From positions 1 through 64,000 of the forward strand of contig NZ_NPKI01000051.1 of the NCBI RefSeq assembly GCF_002284565.1: a stretch of 64,000 nt of DNA. Reading direction: 5' to 3'. The translations under genes and the position numbers were made by a program. Of this stretch, positions 1 to 9,144 are shown in pieces. The number at the start of each line of letters is the position of its first letter. The first letter of the stretch is position 1. The notes beneath the pieces are model-generated. The model was not told the DNA's origin and ran no database searches. It saw only the letters and a list, made by a program, of their open reading frames with translations. Source of the DNA: Mesorhizobium mediterraneum. Its GTDB lineage: Bacteria; Pseudomonadota; Alphaproteobacteria; Rhizobiales; Rhizobiaceae.

Positions 1-801
<801 letters not shown>

Positions 802-1072
802 AGTCTCTTTCCTTGGACGGCCTGGACCTTCAGTTCAGTCGAATGCGGGGCGATTAGCGACTACGGCCGAAAAACACAAGTGCCTTGTGGCCGAACGCAT
901 TTTCACTCGATCCCGAACCCATGATCCGATTTCAGGGATGTGACGCCGATATGGGAATGAGGCGACGCAAATGTAAGATGGACACCACCGCGGCCAGTCG
1001 CGACACAAACTCTTAATGAAAACGGGGGCAAGATAACGCCCGGGCACCTTGCGGCGCGGGCAAACGGGCACC

Positions 1073-2281
1073 ATGCGGATAGCCGACTTCACGGCAGGAA
1101 AAAACCTGCAACGTCTTATCTATCTCGCCGTCTGCGGCTTGATCTTTGCCTATCTCTGCGTGCTTGTCATTGCGGTATTGATTGGCGATTGGCTATTCGA
1201 CGCGAACGGACAGCCAATCGCCACCGATTTCCTGGCATTTTGGGGCGCTGGCAAGTTTGTTCTGCAAGGCCACGCAGCCGATGCCTATAACTTGGAAATG
1301 CACAAGAGCATCTCGTCCGCTGAAAGCGGCGCCGTTTTCAATGGCTATTATTCCTGGCAATATCCTCCAACTTTCCTGCTGGTGACCGCAGCATTGGCGC
1401 TGGTGTCTTATCCCGCCGCGTTGGTTTCATGGATGGCATTCGGGATAACGTTCTATGCCTTTGCCATACGGCTGATCGGGGAGACACGCCTTGCGGTTCT
1501 GGCAGCCATGGCCTGGCCTCCCGTGCTTTGGAACACAGCGGTCGGGCAAAACGGCTTCGTCACCGCTGCCCTGCTTGGCGCAGCTATCGCATCGATTGAA
1601 AAACGCCCGGCGCTCGCCGGCCTCTTCTTCGGTCTGCTTACCTACAAGCCGCAGTTCGGTCTGATCATACCCGTTGCCCTCATCGCTGGAGGCTATTGGC
1701 GGGTCATCGGATGGGCCACCATTTCCGCCACTGCAATGGCCGTGCTTTCCATCGCCGTTTTCGGCACGCAGATCTGGTCCGACTTCTTTGACACCGCCGC
1801 TAAGATAAACGGGATGATCCTCGTCGACGGCAGGGCCGATTTTTCAAAGCTTCAAAGCCTCTATGGCTTTGTCCGCGCGCTTGGCGGAAGCCTGACGACC
1901 GCATGGGTCGCGCAGGGTTTTCTCATCGCAGCCCTGGGCGCCGGCATCATCTGGATATGGCTTCAAAAAGGAGCTTTCCATGTCAAGGCAGCAGCTCTCG
2001 CGACGGCGACGATCCTCGGCTCGCCGTACGCGTTCATCTACGATTTCGTAGCCCTCGCCGTTCCGCTGGTGTTTCTGGGGAAAACAGGCTTTTCGGCGAA
2101 AGAGAGCGCCGTCGTGATCGCTGCAGGCATTCTGGTCGGCTGCGGTCCCTCGCAATACGCTCCCACCGCGTTCTTCTCGGCGCTGCTCGTGCTCAGCCTG
2201 GTGATCGGCCGTGCATTGCAGGTCTATGCCGTCCCGATACGTCCGGCGGTTTCGCGGGCCGGAATGGCCAGCGCGAACTGA
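1073..2281 (+). CDS. GT87-type (DUF2029) membrane glycosyltransferase family protein
   Basis: A polytopic membrane protein of about 402 residues resembling the glycosyltransferase 87 / DUF2029 family, whose characterised members are polyprenyl-phosphate-dependent mannosyltransferases. The early TDFLAFWGAGKF motif after the first membrane segment is typical, followed by about nine hydrophobic segments and an internal YKPQFGLIIP stretch. I prefer the ATG at 1073 (MRIADFTAG) over an in-frame TTG at 1049, because the first hydrophobic segment then starts at a normal distance. It is divergent from tuf and stands alone, with 68 bases before the next gene. The acceptor it glycosylates cannot be told from sequence. 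Confidence 0.85.
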   Translation: MRIADFTAGKNLQRLIYLAVCGLIFAYLCVLVIAVLIGDWLFDANGQPIATDFLAFWGAGKFVLQGHAADAYNLEMHKSISSAESGAVFNGYYSWQYPPTFLLVTAALALVSYPAALVSWMAFGITFYAFAIRLIGETRLAVLAAMAWPPVLWNTAVGQNGFVTAALLGAAIASIEKRPALAGLFFGLLTYKPQFGLIIPVALIAGGYWRVIGWATISATAMAVLSIAVFGTQIWSDFFDTAAKINGMILVDGRADFSKLQSLYGFVRALGGSLTTAWVAQGFLIAALGAGIIWIWLQKGAFHVKAAALATATILGSPYAFIYDFVALAVPLVFLGKTGFSAKESAVVIAAGILVGCGPSQYAPTAFFSALLVLSLVIGRALQVYAVPIRPAVSRAGMASAN

Positions 2282-2349
2282 AGCAAATCCTGCTCCCTTG
2301 CCCGTTGGCGCCCATTGCCGCCATCAACCAGGTCTGATTTCCTGATCCA

Positions 2350-3237
2350 ATGCATTTCATTCCGATCGCCATCCGCGGCCCGCTGTTCATGATCCTCTCG
2401 ACCGGGTCCTATGTCGTCAACGACACGATGATGAAGCTGGCGACGGTGGGGCTGCCACCCTATGAGGTGCTGTTTCTGCGCGGGACGGCGGCAACGCTGT
2501 GGGGCATCCCGTTGCTGTTTGCGCTGGGTTACGCCAAGCAGATCCCGCTGATCCTCGAAAGAAGAGTGTTACGGAGAAACCTGTTCGAGCTGGCGGCAAT
2601 CCTTTGCTACGTGGTGGCGCTGGCCAACATGCAGATCGCCGATTCGACCGCCTTGGGGCAGATCACTCCCCTGCTCATGCTGATTGGCTCCTCTGTCCTG
2701 TTCCGCGAACGGATCGGAGGGCTGCGCATGGCGCTGATCGGGCTCGGCTTCATCGGTGCGGTGATGGTGGCGCAGCCGACCATGCAGGGTATCTCGGTCT
2801 ACGCCTTGCTGGCGCTCGGCAACGCGGCATTCGCCGCCGCGCGCGATCTCGCCGGGCGGCGGGTCGCCGCCGATGTGCCTGGAATGATCGTCGCAATTTC
2901 TGCGGTGGTGGTGGTGCTGGTCGGCTCAGGCGTCGCGCATCTGATGTCCGAGCGTTGGGTGATGCCCGAGACGCATCATCTGCTGCTGATGGCCGGGGCC
3001 GGATTGTTCCTGATCTTCGGCCACTTCTTCATCTTCATGGCCTATCGCGTCGGGCCAACCGGCGTGGTGGCGCCGTTCTATTACTGCTTCACCGTCTGGG
3101 CAGTCATTTCGGGTCTGGTGGTGTTCCAGCAATTCCCGAACGCGCTGGCGATCAGCGGCATCCTTCTGGTGGTGGCCAGTGGGCTGACCATCGTATCGCT
3201 CGACGAGCGCAGGCGCCGGCTGACCGTGGTCGCCTAA
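2350..3237 (+). CDS. EamA/DMT-superfamily transporter
   Basis: An inner-membrane drug/metabolite transporter of 295 residues with ten hydrophobic helices arranged as two EamA repeats. The first repeat starts near GSYVVNDTMMKLA and has the conserved FLRGTAA turn; the second covers roughly residues 150-285. Substrate is unknown. DMT members export or import amino acids, nucleosides or other small metabolites. The gene is followed within 25 bases by a GFA-family gene on the same strand, so the two may be co-transcribed, but no functional link is evident. Confidence 0.9.
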   Translation: MHFIPIAIRGPLFMILSTGSYVVNDTMMKLATVGLPPYEVLFLRGTAATLWGIPLLFALGYAKQIPLILERRVLRRNLFELAAILCYVVALANMQIADSTALGQITPLLMLIGSSVLFRERIGGLRMALIGLGFIGAVMVAQPTMQGISVYALLALGNAAFAAARDLAGRRVAADVPGMIVAISAVVVVLVGSGVAHLMSERWVMPETHHLLLMAGAGLFLIFGHFFIFMAYRVGPTGVVAPFYYCFTVWAVISGLVVFQQFPNALAISGILLVVASGLTIVSLDERRRRLTVVA

Positions 3238-3260
3238 TTCAAGCAGTGGTCACCGCTAGA

Positions 3261-3716
3261 ATGGAGAAGCCCGTGACAAGTCAGGAGAACGCCAGCAACC
3301 GCATGCTTGCCGGGAAGTGCCTGTGCGGCGCCGTGCAATACGCGGTGGCCGACGAGTTCATCTACGCCGCCAATTGCCACTGCTCGAACTGTCGGCGCAC
3401 CACCGGTTCCGCCTTCAAGCCGTTTGCCGGCATCGAGCGTGAGAGGCTGAGCCTGACCAAAGGCGAGGACAATCTCCTGATCTTCGGCGAGGAGACCGTC
3501 CATGACACCCATTGCAAGACCTGCGGCTCATTGCTCTATTCGGTCGTCCGCGACGGCGCTTTCGTGCACGTCGCCATGGGAACCCTCGTCGACGAGCCGG
3601 CTATCCGCCCGACGCATCACATCTTTGTCGGCTCCAAGGCGAAGTGGTTCGCAATCACCGACGACCTGCCCAAATTTGAAGAGCATGTGGTGAACGCCGA
3701 AGGTGCTGACGGATAA
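3261..3716 (+). CDS. GFA-family protein (glutathione-dependent formaldehyde-activating-like)
   Basis: A 151-residue zinc-binding protein of the GFA (DUF636, CENP-V/GFA) family. Visible metal ligands are the CLCGAV pair near residue 22, the CHCSNC cluster near residue 40 and the CKTCGS pair near residue 86, as in the family. The ATG at 3261 precedes the first cysteine motif by about 20 residues. Most family members have no proven function; the formaldehyde-activating activity is shown only for a few. A second, different GFA protein lies at 33057-33425. The stop is 17 bases from the end of the convergent sulfotransferase gene. Confidence 0.9.
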   Translation: MEKPVTSQENASNRMLAGKCLCGAVQYAVADEFIYAANCHCSNCRRTTGSAFKPFAGIERERLSLTKGEDNLLIFGEETVHDTHCKTCGSLLYSVVRDGAFVHVAMGTLVDEPAIRPTHHIFVGSKAKWFAITDDLPKFEEHVVNAEGADG

Positions 3717-3733
3717 CCGGCACAGACCGGCAG

Positions 3734-4549
3734 CTAGAGAATTATCCTCGGCTCGATAAGCGAGCGCTTGGACATGAAGTGAAAGAGATTGCGCGGTGTT
3801 CGGGGATAGATGATCCGGCCATCGCGCAAGGCTCCCGGATCGCCGAAAACATGCAGCGTCGAGGGATCATCGGCATCGCCTTCAGGAATGCCTCCCCATT
3901 TTTGCGGATCGTAGTAATCGACGAGAAATCCATAGTCGTAGCGGCAAAACCGCATCGCCTTGGCCAACGCCGCCGGCGACAGGTCCGAAGGGCTGATTTT
4001 CCTGCCGCCGACCTGCAGCCGTGGCAGGTCGAATACCCGTCCGCTTACAGAGGATAGAAACGCCTCCACTCTGTCCATCTGCTCGAATTTGAAGACATGT
4101 TCGAAGAGGAACAGGCTGCAGCCGGTAAAATAGCGCGGCGACGCCACGTGGAACTGGATCTCCCAGGAGCAGGCGCAGTATTTCTCGATGTTGAAAATGA
4201 ACGTATCGAAGTCCGGATCGACCGGAATGCCGAGCCTTTCAAGCTTCTCCCTGTCCACCTCCGGTCTGGTCAGAACCCGAGTGTCGGAGATCCTGCTGGA
4301 ATAGGCGGAGAGAAGCCGCTCCAGGGGATCGCGGACGATCGTGAACCGGCCCTTGTGTCCGTCATATGTGGGAAAGAAAGGGTCGACGTAGTTTGTCGCC
4401 AAATGGCCGTGAACGTCATTGTCGGGGTCGAACCCGGAGAGCGAGCCTTCCTTTCCGTCGAGCGCCATAAGCGCATATTTGACGCTGCTGCTGCCGCTCT
4501 TCGGGATGGGATAATAGGTGATCGCGAGTTCTTTTATTTCAATCGCCAT
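3734..4549 (-). CDS. Sulfotransferase family 2-like protein
   Basis: A 271-residue cytosolic protein of the carbohydrate-sulfotransferase type. The PAPS 5'-phosphosulfate loop is visible as PIPKSGSSS at residues 14-22, and the 3'-phosphate-binding arginine motif is VRDPLERLLSAYSSR at about 72-86. I start it at the ATG at 4549, which puts the PAPS loop close to the N-terminus as in the family; upstream in-frame codons to 4681 add a low-complexity extension. It is convergent with the GFA gene and divergent from the amidase gene. The acceptor (capsule, lipopolysaccharide, Nod factor or other) cannot be inferred. Confidence 0.85.
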   Translation of the reverse strand: MAIEIKELAITYYPIPKSGSSSVKYALMALDGKEGSLSGFDPDNDVHGHLATNYVDPFFPTYDGHKGRFTIVRDPLERLLSAYSSRISDTRVLTRPEVDREKLERLGIPVDPDFDTFIFNIEKYCACSWEIQFHVASPRYFTGCSLFLFEHVFKFEQMDRVEAFLSSVSGRVFDLPRLQVGGRKISPSDLSPAALAKAMRFCRYDYGFLVDYYDPQKWGGIPEGDADDPSTLHVFGDPGALRDGRIIYPRTPRNLFHFMSKRSLIEPRIIL

Positions 4550-4789
4550 TGCCGACTGCGCCCGACATCGCCCATCCCGCCCAAATCCGTGCCGGAAATT
4601 CCCTATCAGAGTTGCCCGCTTGCCTCTAGCCAGGGACAAGCGGGCCGCAGCCCGGTATCCTGCCCCAGGCGACAAGTGCAAAAGCGCCGAACGTTAGAAA
4701 CGCTCAACCAAATTATCGTTTCGTTTTCGCATTCTCTGTCAAAGAAACTATAGTGATCGCGTTTGCCAGATTTGTTGCGGGGATTTTCT

Positions 4790-5461
4790 GTGGCATTGCC
4801 GCCGGACTGGACGCCCAACGTTCCGATGAAGCGGGTCATTTGCCATTGGACGGCAGGCTCGCATTCGGCAGGCGAGACCGACAAGGACGTCTATCATATC
4901 CTGGTCGAGGGGAATGGCGGCCTCGTCAGGGGCCGGCCTTCCATCACGCTCAATTCCGGCAGGGTGAAATCGGGATACGCAGCTCACACCCTCAACTGCA
5001 ACAGCGGCTCGATCGGGGTTTCTCTCTGCTGCATGGCCGGGGCGGAGGAAAGACCATTCAATGCCGGCCAATACCCGATGACGAGGACGCAGTGGGATGC
5101 GCTGATCGTTGTCGTCGCCGCGCTTTGCAAATACTATCGCATCAAGGTCACGCCCAAAACGGTTCTTTCGCACGCCGAGGTCGAGCGCAATCTCGGCATC
5201 GAGCAACGCGGAAAATGGGATGTTAGCCGCCTGCCCTTTGACCCGACGGTCGTCGGCGCGAGGGCCTGTGGCGACCGGCTGCGCCAGCAGGTCATGGCGG
5301 CGATGGGGTCGATGCCCGACCTGCCTGTCAGAAGCGGCCGTGACGCAGCTCTGGAAACTGCTTTCAGACGTCTGCTCGATGAATTGTGGCCAATCCTGGC
5401 CAGAGGGCTCGAAGCTGGCTTCAACACGCTGGTCCGAGAAATCCTCAAAAGGATCAGGTAG
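4790..5461 (+). CDS. N-acetylmuramoyl-L-alanine amidase (Amidase_2/PGRP type)
   Basis: An endolysin-like amidase of about 223 residues that would cut the bond between muramic acid and the stem peptide of peptidoglycan. Zinc-ligand motifs are ICHWTAG near the N-terminus, an SHAEV motif in the middle and the KWDVSRLPFDP segment, matching phage-type Amidase_2 proteins. The preferred start is GTG at 4790, with GGGGA six bases upstream; in-frame TTG at 4763 is an alternative. No signal peptide is seen, which fits a phage-derived lysin or gene-transfer-agent-type enzyme, but no other phage genes are nearby. The C-terminal 70 residues are an unrecognised, partly helical tail. Confidence 0.85.
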   Translation: MALPPDWTPNVPMKRVICHWTAGSHSAGETDKDVYHILVEGNGGLVRGRPSITLNSGRVKSGYAAHTLNCNSGSIGVSLCCMAGAEERPFNAGQYPMTRTQWDALIVVVAALCKYYRIKVTPKTVLSHAEVERNLGIEQRGKWDVSRLPFDPTVVGARACGDRLRQQVMAAMGSMPDLPVRSGRDAALETAFRRLLDELWPILARGLEAGFNTLVREILKRIR

Positions 5462-5619
5462 GACGTTTCAGCGCCCGCGCCGCACCGTCGCACGGGTAAT
5501 TGGACGAGAAGTCGCGGCTTCCCAGAGCGGAAAGCCGCGATATCGGATGGACCGAAAGCGGCCGGCCAGAACACGTCAGGCGGCCCGCCGAGGCCGCCTT
5601 ACCTGTTGGCCTTTAATCT

Positions 5620-5877
5620 CTAAAGAGCCCGGTTCCCGGTGAACTGGTGATAGGCCCACAGAACGACCACCGATCCCAGCACGGCGACGATCAGGCTGTA
5701 GATGTTGAGGCCGGTAACGCCTGACGCCCCAAAGGCGCTGAAGATCAGGCCGCCGACAACAGCGCCGACGATCCCGAGTATGATATCAAGAACAAGGCCC
5801 TGCCCGCTCTTGTTGACGATCTTGCTGCCTATAAAGCCGGCTATGACGCCAAGGATGATCCAGCTTAATATTGACAT
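5620..5877 (-). CDS. GlsB/YeaQ/YmgE-family stress membrane protein (transglycosylase-associated)
   Basis: An 85-residue inner-membrane protein with three hydrophobic helices: MSILSWIILGVIAGFIGSKI, then a glycine-rich second helix (ILGIVGAVVGGLIFSAFG), then a third (LIVAVLGSVVVLWAY). This is the standard layout of the YeaQ/GlsB family, which is often induced in general stress. The start is the ATG at 5877. Co-directional genes are absent. It faces the YidB-like gene divergently, and the 158 bases to the left contain a GC-rich hairpin at 5578-5599 that could end either transcript. Confidence 0.93.
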   Translation of the reverse strand: MSILSWIILGVIAGFIGSKIVNKSGQGLVLDIILGIVGAVVGGLIFSAFGASGVTGLNIYSLIVAVLGSVVVLWAYHQFTGNRAL

Positions 5878-6035
5878 TTTCCTCTCCATTCCCCGCAGCC
5901 GATTACTTCCACATTATTAAGCAAAGCTCAAGCCAACTTGAAATTCATGATTACGGAAAGCTCAACCAGCTTGAAATTCGACCCGAATGGGTCATTGTGG
6001 AGATGGGACGGGCAACATTGACATGGAGATCCACA

Positions 6036-6503
6036 ATGGGACTGTTTGACAATGCCGTTCCCGGCGGTAACGTCGCCAAGCCGCTGATGATCGCGCTCGG
6101 TGCGCTGCTGGTTGGAAAAATGCTGAGCGGTGGAAGTTCCGCCCAGACCGATCCGGCCCAAAGCACCGCCCCCGTGCCGCCTGATACAACCGCATCCGCC
6201 GACGGTGGCTTGCTCGGCGGACTGGGCGGCCTGCTCGATAAGCTGAAAGACGCCGGCCACGGCAATGCCGCCGATTCGTGGGTCGGCACCGGGCAGAACC
6301 AGCCCATCCAGGCCAACGATCTGGGCAATGCGTTGGGCCCGCAGGTCATTCGCGAGATCGCGCAAAGGACAGGGCTGAACGAGCAGGACTTGCTCAAGCA
6401 ATTGTCCGCGGCTTTGCCGGGTCTCGTCGACCAGATGACGCCGAACGGGCAAGTGCCGCAGCAAAATCAACTCGCGTCGATATTGAACAGGTTCACCAGT
6501 TAG
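6036..6503 (+). CDS. YidB-family (DUF937) protein
   Basis: A 155-residue protein of the DUF937/YidB family. It opens with MGLFDNAV, has a hydrophobic ALGALLVGKML segment near residues 23-33, then a flexible proline/alanine linker, a GGLGGLLDKLKDAG segment, and a helical C-terminal domain with DSWVGTGQNQPI, the most conserved block of the family. The function is not established. The ATG at 6036 directly precedes the family start. Divergent to the GlsB-like gene. Confidence 0.9.
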   Translation: MGLFDNAVPGGNVAKPLMIALGALLVGKMLSGGSSAQTDPAQSTAPVPPDTTASADGGLLGGLGGLLDKLKDAGHGNAADSWVGTGQNQPIQANDLGNALGPQVIREIAQRTGLNEQDLLKQLSAALPGLVDQMTPNGQVPQQNQLASILNRFTS

Positions 6504-6660
6504 GCAGGCAGCTCACCGCGCATCCGTTGGACGCGCTACGAAGCTTCAACACGTCGAATTTTTGATTTGCGGATGATCCCGTTCGCAGGCGCGTTTCAAC
6601 TTGCGCTGAGCATGGATTCGGGATGATGCGCGAAGCCCTACGGAGCAGCGAATGGAAATC

Positions 6661-6734
6661 TGGAGCGGGTAGCGGGAATCGAACCCGCGTATTCAGCTTG
6701 GAAGGCTGCTGCTCTACCACTGAGCTATACCCGC
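6661..6734 (-). tRNA. tRNA-Gly (anticodon TCC)
   Basis: A 74-nt cloverleaf on the minus strand beginning GCGGGTATAGCTCAGTGG and ending with an encoded CCA. The anticodon loop CTTCCAA gives TCC (positions 6700-6702 in complement), so it decodes GGA/GGG. The T arm GGTTCGATTCC is canonical. It is the second of a tRNA-Tyr/tRNA-Gly pair transcribed towards tuf. Confidence 0.98.
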
Positions 6735-6817
6735 GCCTTTCAGTTAGGCATCGGCCGAAAACCGCTATGCACTTTTCGATCCGATGCTTCCGCGTTTCAG
6801 GGCTTCCGGGCCGGCAG

Positions 6818-6902
6818 TGGTGGAGAGGGTTGGATTTGAACCAACGTAGGCATAGCCAACGGATTTACAGTCCGTCCCCTTTAACCACTCGGGCACCTCT
6901 CC
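6818..6902 (-). tRNA. tRNA-Tyr (anticodon GTA)
   Basis: An 85-nt class II tRNA on the minus strand with acceptor stem GGAGAGG/CCTCTCC, encoded CCA, long variable arm, and anticodon loop CTGTAAA giving GTA (complement of 6866-6868). It lies 83 bases upstream of tRNA-Gly on the same strand, so the two are probably one transcript. Confidence 0.98.
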
Positions 6903-7102
6903 AGTCTGCCGCCGGAGCCATGCAACGAGGCATCGACGCGTCGCAACCGCCGTAGCAGCCCTTCGCGAAGCGCCTTATGGCGGCAGCGCCCAAAACTGTC
7001 AACCGCAACATCCCGGCAAAACGCGCTGAATTTGATGCCTCGCCCGACAAGCAGGTTCGGCGGCTGTATCCATACGCAAACGACACGGCTATAGAACCGG
7101 CC

Positions 7103-7954
7103 ATGAGCAACGACAACAAGCCCAAGACCCCAAAAGACACCCACTACGCCAAGCTGCGCCGTGCGCATCGAGACGAGAAGAGCGGCGGCGCGCCGGCGTT
7201 CAGGCCGCGCCAGCCGGTGCCGCCGGGTGAGACCGCCGCGGACGGCCTGGTGAGGCTCTACGGCCTGCATACGGTGCGGGCAGCACTCGACAATCCGCGC
7301 CGGCGGATCAGGAAGATGCTGGTGACGCGCAATGCCGCCGAGCGGCTGGCGATCGCCGACCTCGCCGCCCTGCCCTTCAAGGCAGAGCTGGTCGAACCGA
7401 AGGATATCGACAAGGTCACCGGCTCCGATGCCGTCCATCAAGGTGTGCTGATCGAAGCCGAGCCGCTGAAGCCCAAGCGCCTCGATGCGCTCGGCGATAC
7501 GACGCTGGTGCTGGTGCTCGACCAGGTCACCGACCCGCACAATGTCGGTGCGATCTTGCGCTCGGCAGTCGCCTTCGGCGCCGGCGCGCTGATCACCACG
7601 GCGCGCCACAGCCCGCATGAATCCGGCGTGCTGGCGAAATCGGCCTCCGGCGCACTGGAGCATATCGACCAGATCGAAGTGAAGAACCTCGCCGACGCGC
7701 TCGGCCAGTTGCACGAGGCCGGCTTCCAGACCATCGGCCTCGATTCGGACGGGCCGGCGGAACTCGAAAAGAGTTTTTCGGGAGAAAAGATCGCATTGGT
7801 GCTGGGCGCCGAAGGCAAGGGCCTGCGCCAGAAGACGCGCGAGACGGTGACGACGCTCGCCCGGCTCGACATGCCCGGCGCCATCCGCTCGCTCAACGTG
7901 TCGAATGCTGCGGCGGTGAGCCTTTATGCGGCGAGGAAGTTTTTAGGGCAGTAA
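7103..7954 (+). CDS. rlmB: 23S rRNA (guanosine-2'-O-)-methyltransferase, SpoU/TrmH family
   Basis: A 283-residue SPOUT methyltransferase of the RlmB (TrmH) subgroup, which methylates G2251 of 23S rRNA using S-adenosylmethionine. It has an N-terminal substrate-binding domain (LYGLHTVRAAL, about residues 51-61) and the three SPOUT knot motifs: DPHNVGAILRSA, the GAEGKGLR segment and NVSNAAAVSLYAARK near the C-terminus. I choose ATG 7103; longer in-frame starts run back towards tRNA-Tyr and look non-coding. The stop codon falls in an inverted repeat shared with the stop of the convergent glxR gene. Confidence 0.93.
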   Translation: MSNDNKPKTPKDTHYAKLRRAHRDEKSGGAPAFRPRQPVPPGETAADGLVRLYGLHTVRAALDNPRRRIRKMLVTRNAAERLAIADLAALPFKAELVEPKDIDKVTGSDAVHQGVLIEAEPLKPKRLDALGDTTLVLVLDQVTDPHNVGAILRSAVAFGAGALITTARHSPHESGVLAKSASGALEHIDQIEVKNLADALGQLHEAGFQTIGLDSDGPAELEKSFSGEKIALVLGAEGKGLRQKTRETVTTLARLDMPGAIRSLNVSNAAAVSLYAARKFLGQ

Positions 7955-8029
7955 GGGAATAGGGCAATAAGGCAGTATGTTTCGCTCAGAGTGGATCCAC
8001 CCTACTGCCCTACTGCCCTACTGCCCTAA
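7944..8029. repeat. Inverted repeat with three 8-bp tandem units between convergent genes
   Basis: GGGCAGTA-type units on the left (7945-7976) face three perfect tandem copies of CCTACTGC (8001-8024) plus a partial fourth. The two sides are reverse complements, so transcripts from either direction can fold. The stop codon of rlmB (7952-7954) and that of glxR (8018-8020) both lie inside the repeat. It probably works as a two-way transcription stop or mRNA end-stabiliser; that role is inference. Confidence 0.6.
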
Positions 8030-8905
8030 CCCATGCCCCGCCATCCTCTCCAGCGCCCTGACCAGCGCCGAGTGATCCTCCTTGGCGCCGCCATTGGCCG
8101 CGCAGGAGTTGAACAATTGCTGTGTGGTAGAGGTGTTGGGTAGCGCGACGCCGAGCGCCTTCGCGCCTTCAAGAGCGAGATTAAGATCCTTCTGGTGCAG
8201 TTCGATGCGAAAGCCCGGCGCGAAGCTGCGCTTGATCATCCGCTCACCATGCACTTCGAGGATGCGCGAGGCGGCCAGTCCGCCCATTAGCGCCTGCCGG
8301 ACCTTGGCCGGGTCGGCACCGGCTTTTGAAGCGAAAACAAGGGCTTCGGCGACCGCTTCAATGGTCAGCGCGACGACGATCTGGTTGGCGACCTTGGTGA
8401 TCTGGCCAACGCCGTTCGGCCCGACCAGCGTGATGTTCTTGCCTATTTTCTCGAACACCGGCCTGGCGCGCTCGAAAGCCCTTTCCTCGCCGCCGACCAT
8501 GATGGTCAGCGATGCGGCCTTGGCGCCGACCTCGCCGCCGGACACCGGCGCGTCGAGATAGTCGCAGCCAAGCGCATTGATTTTTCTGGCGAATTCCTTC
8601 GTTTCGATCGGCGAGATCGAGCTCATATCGATGACCAGCTTGCCGCCGGACAGACCCGAGGCGACGCCGTTGTTGCCGAACAGCACATCGGCCACCTCAG
8701 GCGTGTCGGGAACCATGGTGATGATGATGTCGGCCGTTTTCGCCACGACGTCATGGCCGGTGACGGTCTTCAAACCCTTGGCGACGAGATCGGCCGGCGG
8801 TTTCGAGCGGTGGTCGCTGGCGACGACGGTGTAGCCAGCGTCGAGCAGATGCCCCGCCATCGGCGCGCCCATGATGCCGAGGCCGATGAAACCGATGGTT
8901 TCCAT
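8018..8905 (-). CDS. glxR: 2-hydroxy-3-oxopropionate (tartronate semialdehyde) reductase
   Basis: A 295-residue beta-hydroxyacid dehydrogenase that reduces tartronate semialdehyde to D-glycerate with NAD(P)H. The N-terminal Rossmann motif is GFIGLGIMGAPMAGHL; the substrate motif DAPVSGGEVGA is at about residues 119-129; and the catalytic-lysine region GQITKVANQ follows. It completes the glyoxylate-to-glycerate route begun by gcl. It is third in the same-strand series gcl, hyi, glxR, but is separated from hyi by 239 bases holding a long inverted repeat, so it may have its own promoter. Confidence 0.93.
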   Translation of the reverse strand: METIGFIGLGIMGAPMAGHLLDAGYTVVASDHRSKPPADLVAKGLKTVTGHDVVAKTADIIITMVPDTPEVADVLFGNNGVASGLSGGKLVIDMSSISPIETKEFARKINALGCDYLDAPVSGGEVGAKAASLTIMVGGEERAFERARPVFEKIGKNITLVGPNGVGQITKVANQIVVALTIEAVAEALVFASKAGADPAKVRQALMGGLAASRILEVHGERMIKRSFAPGFRIELHQKDLNLALEGAKALGVALPNTSTTQQLFNSCAANGGAKEDHSALVRALERMAGHGLGQ

Positions 8906-8943
8906 TCATTTTCTCCGTCGTGTTTGCTTGTTAAGGCCGCGTT

Positions 8944-9115
8944 CCTTCGCGCCCCCCTCTGGCCTGCCGGCCATCTCCCCCACGGGTGGGGAGATTGGAT
9001 GTCGCCGCCGCTTTCGCCAATTTTAGAGGTCGGGAAAGTTAAAAGCCGGCGCCGAAACTGCCGATCTCCCCACCCGTGGGGGAGATGGCCGGCAGGCCAG
9101 AGGGGGGCGCGAAGG
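8944..9115. repeat. Long inverted repeat with 52-bp perfect arms (8944-8995 and 9064-9115)
   Basis: The two arms match perfectly over 52 bases when reverse-complemented, with a 68-base centre. The outer ends read CCTTCGCGCCCCCC and the inner ends CACGGGTGGGGAGAT. It lies between hyi and glxR on the glyoxylate operon strand. No coding potential is convincing in the centre. It has the size and shape of a MITE-like or REP-type mobile palindrome; no flanking target duplication is obvious. Confidence 0.85.
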
Positions 9116-9144
9116 GACTCGACTTCAATCGCGACTTCCTGCAC

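Noticed and set aside
5578..5599. Hairpin AGGCGGC / GCCGCCT as a terminator
   Set aside because: The stem is short and no T tract follows on either strand, so I note it only beside the neighbouring gene.
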